Source of the DNA: Sphagnum compactum
Taxonomy: Eukaryota > Bryophyta > Sphagnopsida > Sphagnales
DNA: 64,000 nucleotides
Direction: 5' to 3'
Assembly: GCA_965153455.1 (NCBI GenBank)
Contig: OZ234501.1
Location: 2,852,001 to 2,916,000 of the forward strand
The notes beneath the pieces were generated by a model. The model did not search any database. It was given only the letters and a program-made list of their open reading frames with translations, and was not told the origin of the DNA. Both the position numbers and the translations under genes were made by a program. Within the stretch, counting starts at the first letter, position 1, and every line of letters begins with the position of its first letter. Shown in pieces: positions 1 to 11,272 of this stretch.

Positions 1-600
1 TTGGTGGCCACTAGGTCGTTCAATGTTGGATTATGAGGGATGACTTAATAGCCACCAGGTCGTTTTTTTTTCCTTTTCACTTGAAAACCTAGTGGCCACT
101 AGGTCGTATCACGTTAAACTGCGAGGGACGACCTAATGGCCATTAGATTGTTTTTTTTTTTTTTCCATTCCTCACAATCCTTTGTGTCAAATGACCTAGT
201 GGCCACTAAGTCATCGTTTGCAAATAGCATTAAATGATTAGTGGCCACCAAGTTTCCAAGCAAAATTACTATTCAAGCAGGAAAAAAAAACCAATGTTTG
301 AACCTAGATTGTGAGGGTTCTGGTGGCCACCAAATTGTTCATTGTTGGACTACGAAGGACAACTTGGTGGCCACTGGATCATCTTTTTTTTTTCCTGCTT
401 GGAAACTTGGTGGCCACCAAGTCGTTTAATGCGAGGGATTGCAAGGAACGAAAAAAAAATGACGATTTAGTGGCCACCAGGTCGTTCCTCACAATTTCAC
501 GTGGAATGACCTATGGCCACCAAATTTCCAAACAAAAAAAAAAAAAACACAACCTAGTGACCACTAAGTTGTCCTTTGTAATCTAGGTTCAAACATTTTT
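1..600. repeat. Array of palindromic TGGCCA-centred units
   Basis: About twelve copies of a short palindrome occur at roughly 2-17, 48-60, 88-103, 132-146, 195-210, 238-252, 320-333, 363-377, 406-421, 467-481, 510-523 and 553-568. The best copies are perfect inverted repeats, for example CCTAGTGGCCACTAGG at 88-103 and CTTGGTGGCCACCAAG at 406-421. Many are extended by GAC on the left and GTC on the right. Spacing is irregular (about 33-82 bp) and the spacers carry long A or T tracts and a recurring GAGGGATGAC-like stretch. The array reaches base 1, so it probably continues to the left. I do not recognise the family. Confidence 0.8.
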
Positions 601-1660
601 TTCCCACCTAGGTGTAAGGAGATTCAAGTGCCTAACCCAATTTTCCTCTTCCTAAGGAAACTCCTTTCTTTTAGAAGAGGAGACCCGAAGTTAATGTTAA
701 ATTTTATTTTTTTTAAAAAGCCAACCATTTGATTCTTTCCTCCTTGAGGAAGGTAGAACTAGGCGGCCACATAATTTTCTGTACTAAAATGACCTATAGA
801 AAATAAAATTACATTGAGATGACTTTTCTTTAGTAGAATTCTTTAAAGAACAAAAATCCATGTTCTATTACACACTAGACAATGTTATTACTAAGAGTGA
901 AAAAGTTGTCTTTATATAGTCAAGTGGAATTTCTTTTTGGGTAAAGAACATGGGATAAAAAGTTTGGAGTGTGTTTGTTCAAAGAAGAACATATTGTAGT
1001 TTTAATATGGTAAGTAAACAAGTATGTGAAAAACCTTTGTAAATAAAGTTTTATAACTTTCTCCACATTGGTCAATACCCTTTGAACACTAAAAAAAATT
1101 GTAGCCCTCTTCTTGGTGCATTTTGTAGCCCTTTTCTAATGTCACAAAAATCATTGGAATTGGTTTAAAAATGAACAAGATATGTCTTATGGAAGTGAAA
1201 GAGGTGAAAATGTAAGGTTTAAACATAAAAAAACTAGTTTTTGTTTTAAAGCTTAATATATATATATATGTTGGTTTAATGTTTTTGCATTTCAAAGACC
1301 ATTTGTAGAGCTTTAAATTTCACACCCATTGTTTTTTTAAACATTTAAAACGAATAACAAACAAAAAGAGATATATGGTTTGAAAAAGGGGGTATGAGGT
1401 TCTTTTTCATGCTTGAATGACATTTTTTTCTTGAAATTTCTTTTGATGTTATTGATTTTTAATTTATTCTTTGTCTTTTCTTTAAGTATTAATTTTAAAA
1501 ATATTATGTTTGCATAACATCTTTTATTATGCATTTTTTATGCATTTCATTTTTTTTGTTTACATATTATGCATATGTGTGTGCATGGTCTTATTTATTT
1601 ATTTATTGATCTACCTTTTTTTCACATTTCCCTATGTTTATGTTCATCTTCATTTACCTT
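601..1660. other. AT-rich intergenic DNA, no gene seen
   Basis: This stretch contains only short, low-complexity open frames, homopolymer runs and a small TA run near 1257-1270. I see no conserved coding segment, RNA gene or transposon end in it. Confidence 0.6.
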
Positions 1661-1679
1661 TTCGTTTGAACATATTGTC

Positions 1680-2205
1680 TTTTTTTCCCAGGTGATTGGA
1701 ATGTTGTCCATAATTAATCCTGCTGCATCTCCATTTTCAAAAATTATGTGTAAATTGTCATGTAGCAAACGTCACCATTTGTCCAACAAGTGGTGTTTAT
1801 TGTAATGTTTGTTGTTCAAAATAAACGATTCAAAAATTAGGCTTTTTTTGTGGTTCCATTGCAACCATGATGAACCTGTGTTATTGACTATTGAGAGCAA
1901 ATGGCTTGAAACAATTGTGCATATGACAAAATCTAAATTCTTGGATATACCTCACCTAAAATAAGTTCAACTCCTCATTTCAATTCGCCTTCATGGTAAA
2001 TTTCGCTTGTCAACCACATTTGCTTTTGTTGGCTTTCAAGAAAACATCCAACAATTTACCCCACAAGTAAAAACCAATTTGAAAGGCAAACCTTTGGTTG
2101 CTCCTTCGACAATTATTCTTGCTAATAATGTCCAACTGAGTGTGAAATGCAACCTTGATTTTGTTGAATCCAAATCAATTTTTAAACAAAAACCCTATTA
2201 GACAT
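1680..2205 (+). pseudogene. RPA-like OB-fold/zinc-ribbon fragment, probably Helitron-associated
   Basis: Translation of the plus strand, broken by an in-frame stop near 1803 and a frame change near 1960, gives a cysteine-bearing segment (cysteines near 1748-1805), then a stretch with FLWFHCNHDEPVLLTIESKW (about 1845-1905), then a segment ending near 2150 with FTPQVK. The order cysteine ribbon followed by a beta-rich OB-like segment resembles the C-terminal DNA-binding domain of the RPA large subunit. Plant Helitrons are known to carry RPA-like genes, and a decayed Helitron follows 0.7 kb downstream, so I infer this belongs to it. The stop and frame change make it non-functional. The RPA assignment is by eye and moderate. 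Confidence 0.45.
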
Positions 2206-2404
2206 TAAGGTTGTTGATAGTTTTTATGTGACCTTTCTATAATTAATTTTAGTATATGAATAATTTATAAATGTGGAAACTCCTTATATCAAAATTTTGA
2301 TTTAAAAGTCTCATATTATATAATCATTTTCATAGTTTTTTTCTAGAGGAAAAGGAAAATTCTCATACATTAATTTCCATCGCGTGTCGAAAATAATTTT
2401 AAAG

Positions 2405-2730
2405 GGAACGTTTGGTATGTGAAGTAATTTTTTAATGAAAACAAATTTTCAATGGAAGTAGTTTTTAAAATGAAAATAATTTTTAAATGAGAGAAGTTTT
2501 TTCAATGCAAGCAGTTTTTCAATGTAAACAATTTTTCAATACAAGTAGTTTGGTCAATGCAAGTAAGTTTTCAATGCAAGGAATTTTTTTCAATGAAAGC
2601 AATTTTTCAATGCAATTAGTTTTCTAATGAAAACAAACTTTTCATGAAAGAAAAATTTTCAATTCAAGCAAGTTTTCCATCTAAATAATTTTCCAATATA
2701 AAGATTTTTTCAATGCAATTTTTTTTCCAA
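2405..2730. repeat. Degenerate about 21-bp tandem array (TTTTTCAATGnAAGnA)
   Basis: The words TTTTCAATG and AAGCAATT or AAGTAGTT recur roughly every 20-22 bp for about fourteen units. Unit length varies through changes in the T run. The array lies inside the Helitron region, between the RPA-like and OTU-like pieces, and has no coding potential. Confidence 0.65.
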
Positions 2731-2849
2731 AAAGAATTAAAAGTAATAGTCTTGAATGCATCATCGATTTTATCTTTTTTGAATGTGTTTATGTGGGAAC
2801 CATGCTTTGTTTATATAGATATCCATTAAATTGAAGTTAAATAATAATG

Positions 2850-3290
2850 GAAATACCTTCAATAATTTTTGTTGATTCATCATTTGAACATGTATTGCAT
2901 TCATATGGCCTTCATTTAGTTTCAACATACAAATATGAAATAGGCAAAAAAATTTTTGATTTTATATCTTATTTTATTGGATAATCATTTATCATATCTT
3001 GAATTGAAGCAAAATAACATGACACATTTAAATCAATGTTTATTATTGAATATAGAAAAAGCCCAACAATGTTGTATTCGAGAATTAAATCCAAGTTTTT
3101 TGTTTGATTTACATCAAGGCATGGTCACGAATGAACATCAATATGTGACAAAAATGGCATTAAGTGCTAGTATGGGAGGTTTGTGGGGAGATTTCATTGT
3201 AATATTTTGGATAGTTAAATATTTACAAAAGTTAATTTACATTTGGAATGAAGTATCAAAATGCATTATGTCTTGATGTGACATGGATTT
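2850..3290 (+). pseudogene. OTU-type cysteine protease-like fragment of the Helitron
   Basis: A segment at about 2875-2975 (HSYGLHLVSTYKYEIGKKIF) is followed, after stops, by an open stretch to 3276. That stretch contains EHQYVTKMALSASMGGLWGD and then a hydrophobic beta-like segment ending in YIWNE. The pattern of a tyrosine, a methionine-serine stretch, a tryptophan-glycine-aspartate (WGD at about 3184-3192) and then an I-x-I/V-W strand is that of OTU deubiquitinase-like domains. OTU domains are known in some Helitron and Helentron proteins. I did not identify an intact catalytic cysteine or histidine, and the copy is broken. Confidence in OTU is moderate; confidence that it is part of the element is higher. 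Confidence 0.45.
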
Positions 3291-4389
3291 TTTTATTTCA
3301 TAGCATATAGTTTTCAACATTTTGAACCGATTCAATATGTTAATGGTCTATCCAGGTCTTTGCCTACTTTTCAAGTTAATGTTTCCAAAGTTACCATAGA
3401 TTTAGATGATTTTCCATCTTTTTCGGAATCAATGATGCAATAACTTCTTATTTAATTATCGCAATTAACTACACGTTTTCATTGGAATGAAACATTTGAT
3501 TATAGATTAATGGACATTTTGAAAAATAATTGGGATTCACCATTGTAATATGTTGTTTCATTGTTCAACAGTTCTTGCAATACAAATATTACTAAAAGAA
3601 AATTAGAAATCATATTCAACACTTACAAAAGAATTTGAAAAAATAACACAAATGTTCATGTCAATGAGATTTTGTCTAATCCTTTCACTTCAGTTTCCCT
3701 TATCAAAATTTTAAAAAATCCCAAAATTCAAATGGAACATTCCCATCTGATTATTGAAATTAATGTAACACAAAAAAAATAAAAAATTGATTAGGCACTT
3801 TATGATAACAATATTTTTGAATTATTGGAAGTTTGTCCAAATCTAACTTATTATGCAAAAACATCTAAATTCATCAACATGTTTTGAAATATTAAAAGAA
3901 CACATCACAAATTATGAATCACATGAAATATATATATACTAAAAAATCACAAAAATATTTCATAAATGACAAAGTTCAATCATCATATGTTCAATGCACT
4001 CTAAAAGAATTTAAAAAACCAATGCCCACACAACAACTTCTTGCAAAACATGATGTTCAATCAAATAAAATTAAACATAATGTTAATATAAAGGAAAATA
4101 CACATAATTAAATATACATTAATATTTATAATAAAAAATCTAAGATGTTCCCATAATTCCATGTTTTTAGTTGTGAAAGGTTATGTTTTTTAAAACAACT
4201 TAAATGTTTTTCAAATCAAGTGTCAAAACAACTTTCTATATACTTTCAAATTCAAATAGAACTTGGTTCAACTTCATACATATGTACAAGTTATTTACAT
4301 AATTTTAGTGAAAATAAAACACCCTTATATCAAATACTAAATAAAAATTTTAAAAACAAAATTATTCCATTAATCCAAAAATTAACACA

Positions 4390-5110
4390 ATTAAAATAAC
4401 GTCTTATTTCACCACATTTTGCTTTTGCTCAAATTTATAAACTCCAAAGGTATGGGCAATATAAGATGCATGATAGTGTTATTAATGTCCTTGCAAATGT
4501 GGATCAAATTCAATCAATACTACCATGTTTACCGCATGATGGTGCAATAATAGGTGTTTTTTTAAACAACATTTTGAATATAAATCACCCGATATGTTAG
4601 GAAATGTTTGTCCAAATATGGTGATAGTTGCTTTACAAAATTTAATTGAAACACCATTATAAAAATATTTGAATGTTAACATTCATCATCAATGGGCACG
4701 TTTGTTTGATTTGCATCTTCATTCAAAATCTCAAATTCCTACTTATAATAATGCATCATTTGATAACTCTGATTTGAACAATGAAAAAGTACATTGTACA
4801 TTAATAAATTCAATGATACATAAGTTTTTAGATGCTTCAAAAATAATGGATTACAAAAATATTATATATTATATTACTTCAAATCAAAACTTTCGCCCTT
4901 TAGGTTTATTTAAAGATAAACATTCAAAAGAACTAAATTTTCCAACATTATTATATGGGCAACCTTGAAATTTTTTTGAAGGTTTTTCATATCAACAAAT
5001 AGCTCAATGGGAATTACTTCATAAATCTAGGGATTTTTCAACAAATATTTCTAATCTCTTTTTAAAGCTATTAAAGTTTTTATCCAAAAAGTTGTAGGTT
5101 TTGGTTGGGT
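4390..5110 (+). pseudogene. Helitron protein, N-terminal conserved region
   Basis: The translated segments include HFAFAQIYKLQRYGQYKMHD (about 4417-4476) and LANVDQIQSILPCLPHDGAI (about 4491-4550). After a frame change come RPLGLFKDKHSKELNFPTLL (about 4894-4953) and EGFSYQQIAQWELLHKSRDF (about 4978-5037). This is the conserved region that precedes the Rep domain in plant Helitron helicase-like proteins. A stop after the QP pair near 4966 and at least one further frame break interrupt it. No catalytic role is assigned to this part. Confidence 0.7.
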
Positions 5111-5169
5111 GTGAATACAAAAAAGAAAACTATGTCGTAGAACTTTAAAAGCTTATCAAATATGAGATA

Positions 5170-6440
5170 AACCAAATTTAGATAATATCTCCAAATCATA
5201 CTTGGGTTATCGTGATATGGAAGGTTTGCATAATTCACCTGATTATTTTGAAAGGTTGCGAAAAACTTTATTTGCAATGATTCGACAACTTGGTCCTCTA
5301 ATATTTTCTATCACTTTTACATCTGTTGAAAGATTATGGGATCCTCTCATTAAAGCTTTACACACATTACATGCTTCAAGATTAAATCTCCCAAATAAAA
5401 TAAAAGACCTCTAATTTGTTCATATAGCATAATTAATACAAATTGACCTTGTCAAATGTGCAAAATATTACGATCATAAAACATCTTGTTTTTGCAAACT
5501 TATCATAGAATATCATTATCTTTTTGGGTATATTTTTTATTTTTTTATCACTAAATTCCAAAATCATGGGAGCGAACATGACCCTGGATTTTTATGTATA
5601 AAAAATGCACCTATGTATGGAATGCACACAAATGAAGAAATTGAACAATTTGTAGACATGTATATTTCTTACGATGTATCATTGTTACCAAACCCATTAC
5701 AAAATGCACAACAACATCAACACACATGTACATGTAAAAAAAAAACCATGTTTATAAATTTCATTACCCATTGCCTCATATGTGTGAAACAAAAATTTTC
5801 GAATCTCTTCAAATAAATGGAAATTATCCATTTTCACAACAATACCTCCAAACCTAAGCAAACAAAATATTTCAATCTTTAAAAGATTTTTTAAAAAATG
5901 ATGATATATCATTTTTAAAATATCTAAATTCTTTAAACCTTGATGAAAGTACATTTATATTAAGTTTAAGTAAATTAATAAAACTGCACATTTTCTTTTT
6001 AAAAACTCCTAAAAATATAAAAACTAACGCATTTAATATACGTGTTGTTCATTTGTGGTTTGAATATCTAAATATTCAATTTATCTTGCACCCATATGCA
6101 ACTATAACATATTGCACATCATATATCACAAAAATAGATAAATCAATAACATCAAAACTACATTTTATCATTAAAGATGCATTGCAAATAATATAGATGT
6201 AAATACAAGAATTCAAAAATTAGGTAATGCTTTTATTAATGCCCAACAAATGGTTGCTCAACTTGCTACTTATTTCATGTTTTCTGTACCATTATATCAT
6301 TCATCTCAAACATTTCAATTCATAAATATTTATTCTTTGGATGAACGTGTTTTTGTGTTAAAATCACAAGGTGCATTAAATGAATTGGAACCAAATTCAA
6401 CTAATATAATGTGGTCATCGATCATAGACAAATATTAATT
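5170..6440 (+). pseudogene. Helitron Rep (HUH nuclease) domain, broken, with a missing catalytic histidine
   Basis: The Helitron-like N domain is visible at 5202-5414 (NSPDYFERLRKTLFAMIRQL and then ITFTSVERLWDPLIKAL). The HUH site follows near 5571-5600, where the frame reads GSEHDPGF. The family pattern is histidine-hydrophobic-histidine or H-D-H, so the second histidine appears replaced by proline (5577-5585). The two-tyrosine motif is still readable as YCTSY at 6109-6123, followed by ITK. A further conserved segment runs to about 6437 (LNELEPNSTNIM). Several stops and frameshifts separate these blocks. Rep normally nicks and joins the transposon ends; this copy cannot. Confidence 0.75.
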
Positions 6441-6999
6441 GTCCTAATCAATATGAATTGTTGTCATTAACAAAGTTTTTTTTTATAACATTAAAAAAGT
6501 AAAATTTCAAACATCAAAAACCCAAAATTATTAGGTTTGTAAATTATAATAAATATAAAGATATTGAAAATTGGTCAAAAAAAAAGAACAAGTTTTATTA
6601 TATTCACCATTTCAAAATTCAGAAAACTCCCAACTTGGAACTAATGTAACCTAGCATGATGCATACTGTCAATAACATGATGACATTTCTAAAATTAAAT
6701 TTAATTTCAACTACCAAATGCCATACCCAAATATAGGATAAATGGATGATTCAATATATTCAAAATCAAAACCATTATATTCAACTAACATTTGGATTAA
6801 TGATATAGATAACGAAGTAAATGATCCACGTCCTATAATTCCTATAACAAACATAATCAATTAAACTTATGATTTATGATCTGACTTAATCATTTAATCA
6901 TGTAATGGATCAAACCAAAAATCATAATTTTTAGAAGATGAAAATTTCACAAAATATCATATTCCATGATGATGGAAACATTTGAATATCATAGTTCAT

Positions 7000-8395
7000 T
7001 TAGATAATTAAATGAAGAACAAAGATTAATATTTGATGATGTTATGCATAGAAAACACTTATACCTTGATACATCGATATGTTTAGTTTTGACAAGGGGT
7101 GCTAGAATTGGTAAAACTCTTGCATTGAAACTCATAATTCAAGGATTATTATGATTATAAAATAAATACATATCTTTTGATTTAACAAAAACCAAGGCTT
7201 TACTTATGGCATCAATAGGTAAAGTTACTTTCAATATTGATGCTTAAACAATACATTCAGCATTAAACATACATGTTCAACAATCCTTATCTAATTTACC
7301 AAACGTATTATCAAATTCATTGAATTAACTTACATGTCGATATGAACAATTACAACTTGTTGTGATAGATGAAATATCACTTATTGGTGCTAGAATGTTT
7401 AATGTTATAGATAATAGACTAAAATCCATAAAACACATTCAAAACAAATTTTTTGATGGTGTTGATGTTATCATGATAGGTGATTTCTATCAAGCACCCT
7501 TGTGAAAAATAATTGGATCTTTCGAAATATCAAAAATAATGCTAATGCATTAACACTAAATTTTTAGCAAACATATGTCCAATGTTATGAAACAAATAAA
7601 GTTATGCAATAGTCTAATATAGTTTTGATACAAACTTTGAAAAAAAATTATATTACAACAAAATTACAAAAGATATTGAATTTATAAATTCAATTTGTAA
7701 TCGACAACCACCCAACAATTTTAATATTTCATATTTATTTTATACAAATAAACTTGTGCAAAAACACAATGAAAATGTGTTTATTAACACATTAGATCCC
7801 ACATTTATTTTCAAGCCAATGGACATCAACCATCAATCATATTCCCCATCTTACTAACTCTCAAATGATTCAAATAAAACTGCAGGTTTGCATTCTATAA
7901 TTAATATAAAAAAAGATTTGTTGGTTGAATTATGTGATAGTAACTATGCAACATCTAATGGTCTTGTGAATGGAACTGATGGCATTTTTAAAGCATCAAC
8001 AACATTTTGCGAAAAAACCATTATATGAATAATGTTTCAGAATTCTAAAACTAGAACACTAATAAAAGAAAAATATAATCATCATTACAACAATAACATT
8101 GAATCAAAATGGACACCACTTGAACCTATCATCAAAGATATAAAAGTTGGTAAATCCCAATCATTTATCATAAGAAGGATTCAATTTCCAATTCAAACTT
8201 ATAGCAACAAGAACCATTCATCGTTCTTAAGGATTATCACGAGATGAATTGGTTTTTGATCCCACTAACGTTAAAAAATATGGGTTAACATATACAACAT
8301 TATCCTACATTCGAACAAAAGAAAAACTATTTTTCTTAACTCCTCTCCAACATGAAATTTTTTATGTAAATTGAAACAATTGCAACTTGGATACC
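7000..8395 (+). pseudogene. Helitron PIF1-family helicase domain, broken
   Basis: The start of the helicase is seen as LNEEQRLIFDDVMHRKHLYL (about 7006-7065). A Walker A-like motif GARIGKT lies at 7098-7118, Walker B as VVIDEIS at 7359-7379, and the next conserved block reads DVIMIGDFYQAPL near 7465-7502. The C-terminal 2B region is clear at about 8236-8375 (GLSRDELVFDPTNVKKYGLT, then SYIRTKEKLFFLTPLQHEIF). These are PIF1 superfamily 1B helicase motifs in the right order. Stops after the Walker A segment (about 7150) and elsewhere, plus frame changes, show that it is dead. Confidence 0.78.
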
Positions 8396-8429
8396 ATTAA
8401 TTCCTCAATTAAAAAATTTACATAATTTT

Positions 8430-9125
8430 CATGTAATTATATAAGCCTTGAATACAACTTCTTTATGCCAACATTACGAAAACATCAATCCTGATCATAA
8501 CCTTCAAATGTTTCATATTTTATGTTTTTATAGAAACAAGAATACACCATGCATCAATAGATGTGCACAAATTTATATATTAATTAAAATATTCTTATAT
8601 TTCAATCCATGATGGTCATGGGTTAATGATGATGTATAACATACATATGCACTTAAATTCCTTCAATACAATAATTAGTGATGGTTCAAATATATAGTAG
8701 CAACTTGTAATACTAATACACAAAATGCAATATATATTGTATGTGTGTATAAAGTTCATTCATGTTAATTTCTACATTGTTAAACAATATTCAAACTATA
8801 ATTAAACAATCTCTTGAATATTGTCCAATCATCATTATGGGAGATTTTAATGTTGACATTCTTAAAGACAATAACCAACCAAAAACTAAATAAGAACTAT
8901 TATATTTCGTGTATAAATTGCAATTAAAATCACAATTTAGTGAAAACACCACAAAAGTTATATCTCAATTAGACCATATATGGGCAAGTGTCCCTGGAAA
9001 TGAATGCAAATTAGGTGTAACAAAAGCATATTGATTAGATTTTCACAAACCGATTTATATTGCATTTAGATTACCAAACACACTTTCGATGTATAACAAA
9101 AAACCATTAATGTCTCCATTTATTT
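8430..9125 (+). pseudogene. Endonuclease/exonuclease/phosphatase (EEP) domain at the 3' end of the Helitron, broken
   Basis: Conserved EEP blocks are readable in sequence: a glutamate-bearing stretch ETRIH-like near 8535-8550, ISIHDGHGLMMMY near 8600-8640, then CPIIIMGDFNVDI at about 8822-8860, SQLDHIWAS at about 8963-8989 and FHKPIYIAFRLPN near 9040-9080. GDFN and the D-H pairs are the metal-binding and catalytic signature of the AP-endonuclease-like fold. It lies directly after the PIF1 region, as in Helentrons. The reading frame contains several stops. Standard plant Helitrons lack this domain, which makes the copy worth attention. Confidence 0.72.
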
Positions 9126-9130
9126 AAAGT

Positions 9131-9840
9131 GTAGGGTTTGTAAAAATATGCATGTAAATGTTGCATTTCCCACCTAATTAATTACTCCCAAAATGTTGGC
9201 ACCTTGTGGCTTGAATTTGCATTTTTACATTTTTTTTCATGGACCATGTGCAAAAAAAATCATAAATATCAATACCAAGACAAAACAAATTTGAATGATT
9301 GTTATATCCACACATACACCTATCAAACATCATAACAACACACCTTTCGTGGAAAACCCAAACCCAAAATGCGAAAAAAATAAATAGAAAAAACGCCAAA
9401 TTTTCAAACTTCAAAATGAAAATGAGACTAAAAATAAAAATCTTTCCGTGTAAATTATATCCATTCAATATTGATGTTTGTTTCAAACATCGAAATACCT
9501 CATGCACATTGCTAAAAAATGTGTACATTATCCAAGTTTTTAAACAATATAATTACTTATAATTTTATATTCATTTGTATGGTTAAAGAAAAGACAATGG
9601 AACTATGGTTTCAATTTCTAAACACATACAATGAGTTTTAAAATGGTTACGAAACTTAATTTTTTAGTACAAATGTGAAAAAAAAAATTATGATCTTTCA
9701 TAAAGCCCACAAACTTTCATCCAATATAACTTGAGTTCATAGTAGAACATTAAATGTAATACCTTATTTTAGAACTTGAGTTCATAGTAGAACATTAAGT
9801 GTAATACCTTACTAGTGTGAACCCCGTGCCTAATGCACAG
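9131..9840. other. AT-rich DNA with a 45-bp-spaced duplication
   Basis: No gene is seen. A 38-base segment beginning ACTTGAGTTCATAGTAGAAC occurs at 9729-9766 and again at 9774-9811, with one mismatch, giving a small tandem duplication of period 45. The rest is AT-rich with short frames on both strands that show no recognisable protein features. Confidence 0.6.
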
Positions 9841-10650
9841 GTGTGTGTGTATTTGACGGTACATATTACAAAATTACAACTACAAACTACAGTTCCAAAA
9901 TAACGACGTCCGCACAGTTTCACATAGCCAAACAAAATGGCCACTCTCAAGGGCCGCCCGTTCGCTCGGTTCCAGACCGGTCGATTCTATTCCCTCCCAC
10001 GCATCGCATCGTTTTGGCTACCTTATCGCCTACGTCAGTGCGCTTACACCCCTGCTGCCTCCCGGAAGCTTTGCTTGCAGCAGCAGCGATGGCGTCCTTG
10101 GTCTACACCTCCTCCTGGTTGCTTCTCCTTCATCTTCTGTAGGAACCCAATAGCCCGTTACCATCGTCTCCTATTCCGCTGTCTCGTGTGCTTGGCTACC
10201 AAAGAGTGTGCTGTGTCCACTGTTGCGTTCTTGCACCTTGGCTTGCGCCTTTGTTTTAGTCGGTTCAAGGTTTCGACGGGTTCAGGGTTTGGTTTCAGGG
10301 TAGTTAATGCGAAGAAGAAGAAGAAAGAAACAAAGAAACAAAGAAATCCCTCGTCTCCTCCTCATCTGCGGATACGATCAATCTCTTTACCGCACACTTG
10401 CACACCCAAATACACAGCCCACAAAAGCAAGCAACAAAAGCGAGAGAACAAACGCAGTCGACAATTGCGCAAAAAACGCTCCGTTGCAACGCTATGAGAA
10501 CTTATTCGGCCATCGCTAACTATGGTCAGGTCAATGCATAACCTAACCACAGTTATTACATCCGTGCTTTCATCTTAGTAAAGATTTTGCCCCTGTTTTG
10601 TTTTTCCCTCTTCCATTTAATTTTTGAACCCCCAAAAACATAAATGTAGG
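9841..10650. other. GC-rich island of unknown role, with a 186-codon open frame
   Basis: Base composition rises sharply here compared with the flanks. A plus-strand open frame runs 9937-10497 (186 codons). Its translation is rich in arginine, serine, proline and cysteine, ends in a lysine/arginine-rich stretch and shows no domain I recognise; shorter frames on both strands overlap it. The interval could be a promoter or leader of an unrecognised transcript, or a captured fragment. I do not call a gene. Confidence 0.35.
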
Positions 10651-10751
10651 GTAAAGCCCATAGCCACCGGCTCTACTGGAATAGGGGGGCTCTGTAAGGG
10701 GAAGCTGAGCACAGGCCCAATTTCAGTAAAGGCTGTAGCCAAGGGCTTTAC
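10651..10751. repeat. About 100-bp fold-back, MITE-like sequence
   Basis: The left end GTAAAGCCCATAGCCACCGG and the reverse complement of the right end, GTAAAGCCCTTGGCTACAGC, match at most positions and the similarity continues inward for about 28 bases. The middle is short, so the whole unit can fold into a long hairpin. I saw no convincing target-site duplication, so the class is not assigned. A telomere-like double TTTAGGG lies just outside at about 10781-10794. Confidence 0.6.
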
Positions 10752-11272
10752 ATCAGCCTTTTTTTTTGGGCCGAACTGGTTTAGGGTTTAGGGCCACACA
10801 CTGTCGTTGGATGAGTATTAGACTGCCAGTTTTCATCCAGTCAGACAGGAGTTTCCGCCAGATTTCTAGACGTGGACAGTAGCTACTGTCCGTCCGGAGT
10901 CAGGGGAAGGAACTTTCTTCCTTTACAATATATATAATTTTCAGGATAGAGCCTCTCGTGGCAAAGCAACTTGTTTTTCCTTGTTCCTCGCAGATTTTGC
11001 AACGAAGAATTGTGTGCAAATTGGAACAAAGTTGATGAGGAACCTGCGATTTGCCCTTTTGGATGCAGCGGAGAAGAATTCCTTTGCAGGTTTTTTTCGG
11101 ATGCAATCATCAAAAAATTCTCATATTGATGTGTGTAAGATTGTGTAACCCTACATATGGTTTGGTTTCTTAGCACTCTCCTGCACAATTCCTATAGATC
11201 TTCTTCATACAGGGCAGTTTTTCTTTCTTTTCTAAACCGGCATTTGTTCTTCTCAGATGGCAATGTTCATGT

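Larger units (their letters stand above)
1680..9130 (+). mobile_element. Decayed Helentron-type Helitron (RPA-like, OTU-like, Rep, PIF1 helicase, endonuclease)
   Basis: Fragments of Helitron proteins lie in order on the plus strand: an RPA-like piece (1.7-2.2 kb), an OTU-like piece (about 2.9-3.3 kb), the N-terminal region (4.39-5.1 kb), the Rep domain (5.2-6.4 kb), a PIF1-family helicase (7.0-8.4 kb) and an endonuclease/exonuclease/phosphatase domain (8.4-9.1 kb). Rep-helicase fusions move by rolling-circle transposition, and the added endonuclease is the mark of the Helentron/Helitron2 branch. Every domain is interrupted by stops and frameshifts, so the element is dead. The base composition is strongly AT-rich, as expected of an old copy. 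I could not define either terminus or the terminal hairpin, so the span covers only the coding remains. Confidence 0.8.

Noticed and set aside
1-600. CRISPR-like array
   Set aside because: The repeats are short palindromes with irregular, low-complexity spacers in a plant nuclear sequence, and no cas genes are present.
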